64,000 bases of DNA, from the NCBI RefSeq assembly GCF_002797895.1, contig NZ_PGES01000001.1, forward strand, positions 4,216,001 through 4,280,000, given 5' to 3'. Positions 58,526-64,000 of the stretch are shown piece after piece. The notes under the pieces were generated by a model that saw only the letters and a list, made by a program, of their open reading frames with translations, did not search any database and was not told where the DNA came from. The first letter of the stretch is position 1. Every line of letters starts with the position of its first letter. Source of the stretch: Janthinobacterium sp. 67 (lineage in GTDB: Bacteria > Pseudomonadota > Gammaproteobacteria > Burkholderiales > Burkholderiaceae_D). Both the position numbers and the translations under genes were made by a program.

Positions 58526-58726
58526 GCAGGATCTGGCCTGATCCGGCTGTAGGACGGCCACCCGCAGAGTGAAAACCGGGCATAAAATAAATATGCGACA
58601 GATAACTCTTTGACCATGTTTCGCGCTAAAAAATGTAGCGATAGAAACATTGCATGGCCATGCCATCGCCTCGCCGGCGCCGTTTCGCGGCATAATGAAA
58701 GCCTTCACGTTTACCGATGCCGCTCC

Positions 58727-58960
58727 ATGATGGTCGCTCCCCCACCTCCGCCAGCCGTTCCGCTTCCCTTGCCGTCGCCGGTACCGTCGCCCTGCGTCAG
58801 CCTGTGCAAGATGAACCGCAATAGCGGCTTGTGCGAAGGCTGCTTGCGCACGCTCGACGAGATCATCGCCTGGAGCAAGGCCGACGACGATTTCAAGCGC
58901 GCCGTGTGGGCCGAATTGCCAGGACGCGAATCCCTGCTCGACTTCGAGCCCGACTACTGA
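58727..58960 (+). CDS. DUF1289 family protein
   Basis: A 77-residue protein. A proline-rich head (VAPPPPPAVPLPLPSPVPSP) leads to CVSLCKMNRNSGLCEGCLRTLDEIIAWSKADD, the four-cysteine DUF1289 signature of small putative iron-sulfur or zinc proteins. Two ATGs lie in tandem; either may be used. The next gene starts eight bases after its stop, so it is probably co-expressed with the MBL hydrolase. Confidence 0.82.
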   Translation: MMVAPPPPPAVPLPLPSPVPSPCVSLCKMNRNSGLCEGCLRTLDEIIAWSKADDDFKRAVWAELPGRESLLDFEPDY

Positions 58961-58968
58961 GGAAGCCC

Positions 58969-59892
58969 ATGCCGCGATCGCCAGCGCTGTTCCCCGATGC
59001 CATGCAGGTGTTCGAACGCGGCTGGCTGTCGTCGAATAACATCCTGTTCCAGAGCCGGGACGAGACGGCGCTGATCGACAGCGGCTATGTCACGCACGCG
59101 CCGCAAACCCTGGCCCTGCTGCGCCATAGCCTGGCCGGGCGTCCCCTGGACCGTCTGTTCAATACGCACCTGCATTCCGACCATTGCGGCGGCAACGCGC
59201 TGCTGCAAGAGGAATACGGCTGCCATACGGCCATTCCCGTGTCGGAAGCGGACAAGGTGCGCGCGTGGGATGTCGACGCCCTGAGTTTTCAGGCCACGGG
59301 CCAGCAATGCCCGCGCTTCGGTTTTGACGCCACCGTCTCGCCAGGCGACACGTTGACCTTGGCCGGCATGGGCTGGCAAGCGCTGGGCGCACCGGGCCAC
59401 GATCCGCACTCCTTGATTTTTTACTGCGCCGGCGAGGGCATCCTGATCTCCGCCGACGCCCTGTGGGAAAACGGCTTTGGCGTGATCTTCCCCGAACTCG
59501 ATGGCGGCTCCGGTTTTGCCGAGGCGCGCGCCACCCTGGACCTGATCGCCGGCCTGGACGTGCGCGTGGTGATCCCCGGCCACGGGCGGCCATTCACGGA
59601 TGCCGCCGGCGCCCTGCAGCGCGCCTATTCTCGCCTCGATTACCTGTCGTCCGACCCCGTGCGCAATGCGCAGAACGCCGTGAAAGTGCTGCTGAAATTC
59701 CTGCTGCTGGAACGCCAGCGCATCGCCCTCGCCGACATACCGGCCCTGCTGCGCGGCATGCCCGTCTTTGAAGAGGCGAACCGGCGCTTTCTACGCCAGG
59801 AAGCGGCCGCGCTGGCCGAGTGGGCCGTTTCCCAGTTGATGCGGGCCACGGCGGCACGGGTTGAGGGTGAGTACTTGCTTAACGAGGCTTGA
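58969..59892 (+). CDS. MBL-fold metallo-hydrolase
   Basis: A 307-residue metallo-beta-lactamase fold protein. The metal motif is NTHLHSDHCGG; further ligands lie in GAPGHDPHSLIFY, SADALWENG and IPGHG. The C-terminal 80 residues form a helical extension (LDYLSSDPVRNAQNAVKVLLKFLLLE). Specificity within the MBL family cannot be told. It follows DUF1289 by eight bases, after AGGAA. Confidence 0.9.
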   Translation: MPRSPALFPDAMQVFERGWLSSNNILFQSRDETALIDSGYVTHAPQTLALLRHSLAGRPLDRLFNTHLHSDHCGGNALLQEEYGCHTAIPVSEADKVRAWDVDALSFQATGQQCPRFGFDATVSPGDTLTLAGMGWQALGAPGHDPHSLIFYCAGEGILISADALWENGFGVIFPELDGGSGFAEARATLDLIAGLDVRVVIPGHGRPFTDAAGALQRAYSRLDYLSSDPVRNAQNAVKVLLKFLLLERQRIALADIPALLRGMPVFEEANRRFLRQEAAALAEWAVSQLMRATAARVEGEYLLNEA

Positions 59893-59990
59893 AACGCCGG
59901 CGCGATAAATTCAGCACGATCGTACTTTTTCTGAACTATAATCAAGCTCAGTGTGGTTCTCATCCCGATCAACTTTCCAGCGAGTCCGCC

Positions 59991-60944
59991 ATGGCATTGC
60001 CTGTTGCGTTGCAAAACCTCTCCTTACCCGTTATCGCTTCGCCGATGTTCATCGCCAGCGGCCCGGCCCTCGTCGCGGCGCAGTGCAAGGCCGGCATCGT
60101 CGGTTCCTTCCCGGCCCTGAACGCGCGTCCCGCCGAATTGCTCGACACTTGGCTCACGGAGCTGCAGGCCGAACTGGCCGCCTTCCAGGCCGCCAATCCG
60201 GACAAGAAAGTGGGACCGATCGCCGTCAACCAGATCGTGCACCAGTCGAACGACCGCCTCGCGCACGACGTGGAAGTGTGCGTGAAACACCAGATCCCCA
60301 TCATTATTTCCTCGCTGCGCGCGCCGCCCAAGGAAATGCTCGATGCCATCCATGGCTATGGCGGTATCGTGCTGCATGACGTGATCTCGATCCGCCACGC
60401 GAAAAAGGCGCTGGAAGCCGGTGTCGATGGCTTGATCCTGGTGGCCAGTGGCGCCGGCGGCCACGCGGGCACCCTGTCGCCGTTCGCCCTGGTGGGCGAG
60501 GTGCGCAAATTCTTCGACGGCCCGCTGGCGCTGTCGGGCTCCATCGCCACGGGCGACGCCGTGCTGGCCGCGCAAGCGATGGGCGCCGACTTTGCCTATA
60601 TCGGCTCGCGCTGGCTGGCGACCAAGGAATCGAACGTCAGCGACGGCTACCGCGACGCCATCGTCGATTCCAGCGCGGCCGACATCGTCTACACGAACCT
60701 GTTTACTGGCGTGCACGGCAATTACCTGAAAAAATCGATTGTAGCGGCGGGACTCGATCCGGAAGCCTTGCCCGAAGCGGACAAGAGCGCGATGAATTTC
60801 GGCTCCGGCAGCGCCAAGGCCTGGCGCGACATCTGGGGCGCGGGCCAGGGTGTGGGCTTGATGGACGACGTGCCGAGCGTGGAAGAAATGGTGGCGCGCC
60901 TGAAAGCCGAATACGATGCGGCGCGCGCGCGGTTGAAGCTGTAA
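59991..60944 (+). CDS. Nitronate monooxygenase family
   Basis: A 317-residue FMN-dependent TIM barrel. SPMFIASGPALVAAQCKAGIVGSFPALNARP, the VASGAGGHAGTLSPFALVGEVR phosphate loop and GADFAYIGSRWLAT are typical nitronate monooxygenase blocks. It oxidises nitronates with oxygen; a dioxygenase-like or enoyl reductase relative is less likely. The upstream 98 bases show no strong promoter. It ends 144 bases before hpt on the other strand. Confidence 0.9.
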   Translation: MALPVALQNLSLPVIASPMFIASGPALVAAQCKAGIVGSFPALNARPAELLDTWLTELQAELAAFQAANPDKKVGPIAVNQIVHQSNDRLAHDVEVCVKHQIPIIISSLRAPPKEMLDAIHGYGGIVLHDVISIRHAKKALEAGVDGLILVASGAGGHAGTLSPFALVGEVRKFFDGPLALSGSIATGDAVLAAQAMGADFAYIGSRWLATKESNVSDGYRDAIVDSSAADIVYTNLFTGVHGNYLKKSIVAAGLDPEALPEADKSAMNFGSGSAKAWRDIWGAGQGVGLMDDVPSVEEMVARLKAEYDAARARLKL

Positions 60945-60966
60945 TCGTTGTTGCGATGGTGGTGGT

Positions 60967-61078
60967 GTCGGATTACGCGGCGTGCCGCCGCTAATCCGAC
61001 CTACGACCTATGATGACGGTGTCGGATTACGCCACCGGGCACTGGTAGGTCGGATTAGCGCGCAGCGCGTAATCCGAC
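60967..61078. repeat. REP-like GTCGGATTA palindromes between convergent genes
   Basis: Two complete palindromes, GTCGGATTACGCGG...CCGCTAATCCGAC (60967-61000) and GTCGGATTAGCGCG...CGCGTAATCCGAC (61049-61078), flank a half copy at 61021-61033. They share the GTAGGTCGGATTA core with the element at 31.76 kb. They may act as a bidirectional barrier between nitronate monooxygenase and hpt. Confidence 0.85.
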
Positions 61079-61088
61079 AACACCACAA

Positions 61089-61682
61089 TCACTCCTGCTT
61101 CAAATCTTCAGGCTTGATGGCCCACAGCCCCGGCAGGTTTCGCCAGTAGCCATACGCATCCATGCCGAAGCCGACGACGAAGCGGTTCGGGATCACCAGG
61201 CCGACGATGTCGGCTTGTACGGGCTTCTTCTTGCCGATGGCCTTGTCGGCGAACACGGCCAGGATGACTTCCGAAGCGCCCATGTCCAGCAAGCGCTGCT
61301 TGACGTGCGCCAGGGTTTCGCCTTCGTCGAGAATATCGTCGAGCACGATGACGGTGCGGCCCGCCACGTTCGAGCGGGGGATGACTTTCCACACCACTTC
61401 GCCACCCTTGTCGTCGTCGCCGTAGCGGCTCACGTGGATGTAGTCGAATTCGAGCGGGAAGCTCAGTTGCGGCAGCAGGCTGCCCGTAAATACGACGGCG
61501 CCGCCCATCACGCCCAGCACCAGCGGGAATTCTTTCGAATCCTCGGCGTTGAAGCGCGTGTTGAGCACATCGGCCATGCGCGTGATCGACGCCTGCACGG
61601 CGTCTTGGTCGAACAGCAGTTCCGCGTTCTTGATCAGGTCACGGGCACGATTGTGATGAAATTCTTGCATGGACTCTTGCAT
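61089..61682 (-). CDS. hpt: Hypoxanthine-guanine phosphoribosyltransferase
   Basis: A 197-residue purine salvage enzyme. The PRPP motif is RTVIVLDDILDEGETL, the N-terminal LVLGVMGGAVVFTGSLLPQL binds pyrophosphate, and KPVQADIVGLVIPNRFVVGFGMD contacts the purine. It converts hypoxanthine or guanine to IMP or GMP. An in-frame second ATG four codons later (61670) is an equally plausible start. Confidence 0.93.
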   Translation of the reverse strand: MQESMQEFHHNRARDLIKNAELLFDQDAVQASITRMADVLNTRFNAEDSKEFPLVLGVMGGAVVFTGSLLPQLSFPLEFDYIHVSRYGDDDKGGEVVWKVIPRSNVAGRTVIVLDDILDEGETLAHVKQRLLDMGASEVILAVFADKAIGKKKPVQADIVGLVIPNRFVVGFGMDAYGYWRNLPGLWAIKPEDLKQE

Positions 61683-61733
61683 GGCGATGAATGGGGCTGA
61701 TGATGAATGCGGGTATTATCCCGCAAATCGGCC

Positions 61734-62990
61734 TTATTTGTAATCGCGCATGTCGTCGATTATTTTTCCATCCTGCGCCAGGCTGCCCACGGCCACCAGC
61801 AGCACCTCGCCGCGCAGCTTGGTCAGTTCGCGGATCGAGCCGATGATGGCCTCGGTGCCGCTGGCGTCAAGAGGATTATCGACTTCGCAATGCAAAGTCA
61901 TTTCGTCATTGGCCATGCGGCCCGATACCACCAGCCGCGCCTTTTTGATCTGCGGGTGGCGGCGCGCGATTTCATGCACCTGCGACGGATGCACGAACAT
62001 GGCGCGCACCTTGGTGGTTTGATCGGCGCGCCCCATCCAGCCCTTGATGCGCGTATTCGTGCGCCCGCACGGCGACTCCGGCGCGTCCATCAGCACGGCC
62101 GACAGGTCGCCCGTGGCGAAGCGGATCAGCGGATAGTCGGCATTGAAGACGGTGACGACGACTTCGCCTACTTCGCCCGGCGCGACGGGAATGCCGCTGC
62201 CCGGGTGGACGATCTCGAGCAGCACGTTTTCATCGACCACCATGCCGGGATTGAGTTTGCCATTGCTGGCCGTCTCATAGGCGATGCTGCCGATATCGGC
62301 CGAGGCATAGGTCTGGAACACGTGCGGCACGCCGTTTGCGGCAAACCAGCTGCGCAGGGATTCAGGCAAGGCTTCGGCACCCATCACGGCCTTGGTGACG
62401 CTGCTGATGTCGGCGCCCATTTCGCGCGCCTTCTCGATGATCAGTTTCAGGAACGACGGCGTGCCGATATACGTGTCCGGCTTCAGGTCGACCATCGCCT
62501 GCACCTGCATTTCCGTCTGGCCGATGCCGGCCGGGATGACGGTGCAGCCCAGGCGCGCGGCGCCCCCTTCGACCATGAAGGCGGCCGGCGTGAAGTGATA
62601 CGAAAAGCAGTTCTGCAGCAAGCCGCCGGCGCGCACGCCGGCAGCGTACATGGGCCGCGCGAAGCGCCACCAGTCGGGTCCGCGCCCTTCCGGGTCGAAG
62701 ATGGGGCCGGGCGAGACGAACACGCGCGACAGGGCGTTTTTCGGCGTCGTGTTCAAGCCGCCGAACGGCAGCGCGCCGTGCTGCAATTGCTTGAGGTCGG
62801 ACTTGCGCGTCACGGGCAGTTGCGCCAGCGCGGCGCGGCTGGTGATGTCGGCCGCGTTGACGCCATCGAGGATGCGGGCCCAGCCCGGCGCCTGCTGCGC
62901 GCGCGCGATCAGCTGCGGCAGGCCGGCCATCAATTCGCGTTCGCGCGCTTCGGGGGCGCGTGCTTCCAGACTGTCGAGCGTATCGGTCAT
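61734..62990 (-). CDS. Phenylacetate-CoA ligase family protein (PaaK-like)
   Basis: A 418-residue member of the adenylate-forming PaaK group. PVTRKSDLKQLQ, SSVTKAVMGAEALPES, FQTYASADIGSIAYE and DYPLIRFATGDLSAVL plus GRADQTTKVRAMFVHPSQV match PaaK-type ligases, including the C-terminal swivel domain. It probably activates an aromatic or other acid as CoA ester, since a livF-type transporter gene is nearby. Substrate not determined. It overlaps the YjbR gene by four bases. Confidence 0.85.
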   Translation of the reverse strand: MTDTLDSLEARAPEARERELMAGLPQLIARAQQAPGWARILDGVNAADITSRAALAQLPVTRKSDLKQLQHGALPFGGLNTTPKNALSRVFVSPGPIFDPEGRGPDWWRFARPMYAAGVRAGGLLQNCFSYHFTPAAFMVEGGAARLGCTVIPAGIGQTEMQVQAMVDLKPDTYIGTPSFLKLIIEKAREMGADISSVTKAVMGAEALPESLRSWFAANGVPHVFQTYASADIGSIAYETASNGKLNPGMVVDENVLLEIVHPGSGIPVAPGEVGEVVVTVFNADYPLIRFATGDLSAVLMDAPESPCGRTNTRIKGWMGRADQTTKVRAMFVHPSQVHEIARRHPQIKKARLVVSGRMANDEMTLHCEVDNPLDASGTEAIIGSIRELTKLRGEVLLVAVGSLAQDGKIIDDMRDYK

Positions 62991-63346
62991 GTTGCTGATT
63001 CTCCAATGTCACGTTGCATTTTTTTCGTCAGCCCCGCAACAATCAGGCTGTATGAGCGGTGCAGCAGGGCGGCCATTTCATCGTCGTCGAGGGCGTCGGG
63101 GCTGGCGACGAGCACCCATCTGGCCCGCGCCAGGTAGGGTGCAGGGCGAAAGCCGGGGCGATCCGTCAATTCCAGGAAGCGCTCCGCATCGACCTTGAAG
63201 CTCATGCCGCGCGTGCTGTGCGCTTCCGCGCCGCACAGGGCGAACATCTTGCCGCCGACGCAAAACGCCAGCACGTTGCTCCACTTGATGTCTTCGGTCG
63301 CGCCGGGAAAGCCGCGGCACACTTGCTTCGCCCGTTCCAGGTCCAT
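62987..63346 (-). CDS. YjbR/MmcQ family protein
   Basis: A 119-residue protein. MDLERAKQVCRGFPGATEDIKW, VLAFCVGGKMFALCGAE and the C-terminal HRSYSLIVAGLTKKMQRDI are the YjbR fold, a double-wing DNA-binding-like domain of unclear role. The gene lies between livF and the PaaK-like gene with overlaps or gaps under 20 bases, so the three are one transcript. Confidence 0.86.
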   Translation of the reverse strand: MDLERAKQVCRGFPGATEDIKWSNVLAFCVGGKMFALCGAEAHSTRGMSFKVDAERFLELTDRPGFRPAPYLARARWVLVASPDALDDDEMAALLHRSYSLIVAGLTKKMQRDIGESAT

Positions 63347-63362
63347 GACGGCAGCTCCGATA

Positions 63363-64000
63363 TCAGGCCAGCCAGCGCTTGCGGCGGCGGTAGAACTTCA
63401 TGTCGCGGAAGCTCTTGCGTCCGGCGCCCGACACGCCCAGGTAAAACTCCTTGACGTCTTCGTTGCTGGCCAGTTCCTGGGCTTGCCCTTCCATCACGAC
63501 TCTGCCGTTTTCCAGGATGTAGCCGAAGTCGGCGTAGCGCAGGGCCACGTTGGTGTTCTGCTCGGCCAGCAGGAAAGAGACGTTTTCCTTGTGGTTCAAA
63601 TCCTTGACGATGCCGAAGATCTCTTCGACGATCTGCGGCGCGATGCCCATCGAGGGCTCGTCCAGTAAAATCATCGACGGCTTGGCCATCAGCGCGCGGC
63701 CGATGGCGCACATCTGCTGTTCGCCGCCCGAGGTATAGCCGGCCTGGCTGCTGCGCCGCGTTTTCAGGCGCGGGAAGTAGTGGTAGACCTTGTCCAGCGC
63801 GTCCTTCAATTCGCCGCGCGACAGGCTGCGCGTGTAGGCGCCCGTCAAGAGGTTTTCCTCGATGGTCAGGTGGCCGAAGCAGTGGCGCCCTTCCATCACT
63901 TGCGACAGGCCCCGCTTGACCAGTTCATTCGGCGTCAATTGATCCACGCGCTCGCCCTTGAACTGGACTTCGCCCTTGGTGACGTCGCCGCGTTCACCGC
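63363..64000 (-). CDS. livF: Branched-chain amino acid-type ABC transporter ATPase LivF (partial)
   Basis: The 3' end of the gene; the start lies beyond the right edge. Visible are MEGRHCFGHLTIEENL, the ABC signature YTSGGEQQMCAIGRAL, Walker B MILLDEPSMGIAP and LAEQNTNVALRYADFGYILENGRVVMEG. This is the LivF type ATPase of branched-chain amino acid or related acid uptake systems. The 30-residue C-terminal tail is Lys/Arg-rich (KSFRDMKFYRRRKRW). Association with a PaaK-like ligase suggests uptake of an organic or aromatic acid. Confidence 0.93.
   Translation of the reverse strand, partial: GERGDVTKGEVQFKGERVDQLTPNELVKRGLSQVMEGRHCFGHLTIEENLLTGAYTRSLSRGELKDALDKVYHYFPRLKTRRSSQAGYTSGGEQQMCAIGRALMAKPSMILLDEPSMGIAPQIVEEIFGIVKDLNHKENVSFLLAEQNTNVALRYADFGYILENGRVVMEGQAQELASNEDVKEFYLGVSGAGRKSFRDMKFYRRRKRWLA

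Overview
The window is a chromosomal stretch of a GC-rich betaproteobacterium, most probably family Oxalobacteraceae and Janthinobacterium-like. The support is the order mnmG-rsmG-parA-parB followed by a complete atpIBEFHAGDC operon, three parS-like 16-mers upstream of mnmG, typical betaproteobacterial protein sequences, and dispersed GC-rich intergenic palindromes. The genus is a judgement from memory of protein families, not a search result. The par genes and parS sites place the window near the replication origin, but no oriC (cluster of DnaA boxes) is visible. I see no prophage, insertion sequence, CRISPR array or rRNA.

Layout. 1-1.5 kb (minus): partial iron-containing alcohol dehydrogenase, an isolated nuoA, and a Gdx/SugE guanidinium exporter preceded by a guanidine-II (mini-ykkC) riboswitch. 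1.8-13.7 kb (plus): mnmG, rsmG, parA, parB and the F1Fo ATP synthase operon with its promoter, internal hairpins and terminator. 13.8-22.4 kb: rsgA-like GTPase, then a compact polyamine/membrane locus. This has on the minus strand a DUF350 membrane protein, SPFH-SHOCT protein, zinc-ribbon double DUF4178 protein, tiny Gly/Ser-rich membrane protein, speD and a lipoprotein, and divergently a membrane-anchored spermidine synthase-like enzyme and a Tat-type FAD oxidoreductase. This is the best candidate here for an incompletely described system.

22.4-40.9 kb is a sugar island. It holds a ChvE-GguAB type sugar ABC transporter, Weimberg-pathway xylose genes (xylX, xylB, xylD), the xylFGH transporter, an XylR-type regulator, a degenerate aldose-epimerase-like gene, and DeLey-Doudoroff galactonate genes (dgoK, an IlvD/EDD dehydratase, an SMP-30 lactonase, dgoA). 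Xylose would be imported, oxidised to xylonate, dehydrated twice to alpha-ketoglutarate semialdehyde and oxidised to alpha-ketoglutarate; galactonate would be dehydrated, phosphorylated and cleaved to pyruvate and glyceraldehyde 3-phosphate. The GabD-like dehydrogenase at 42.4 kb could serve the last xylose step, but this is not proven.

41-64 kb is mixed housekeeping: CoA-binding protein and PPK2, GabD, a secreted PHA depolymerase-like enzyme, a secreted glutathione peroxidase with a 19-alanine tract, fused PabB-PabC, SlmA, HAD nucleotidase, TraB-like protein, tRNA-Thr(GGT), ArgB, a hybrid histidine kinase with an HD-GYP response regulator, a PHB-depolymerase-type esterase with a ribbon-helix-helix regulator, MBL-fold hydrolase, nitronate monooxygenase, Hpt, a PaaK-like ligase, a YjbR protein and a partial LivF.

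Two families of about 85-117 bp intergenic elements occur in two copies each (40.9/43.9 kb and 46.5/50.9 kb). They carry hairpins with compensatory base changes between copies, and they look like structured RNAs or structured extragenic repeats. Shorter REP-like palindromes lie at 5.3, 30.5, 31.7 and 61.0 kb.
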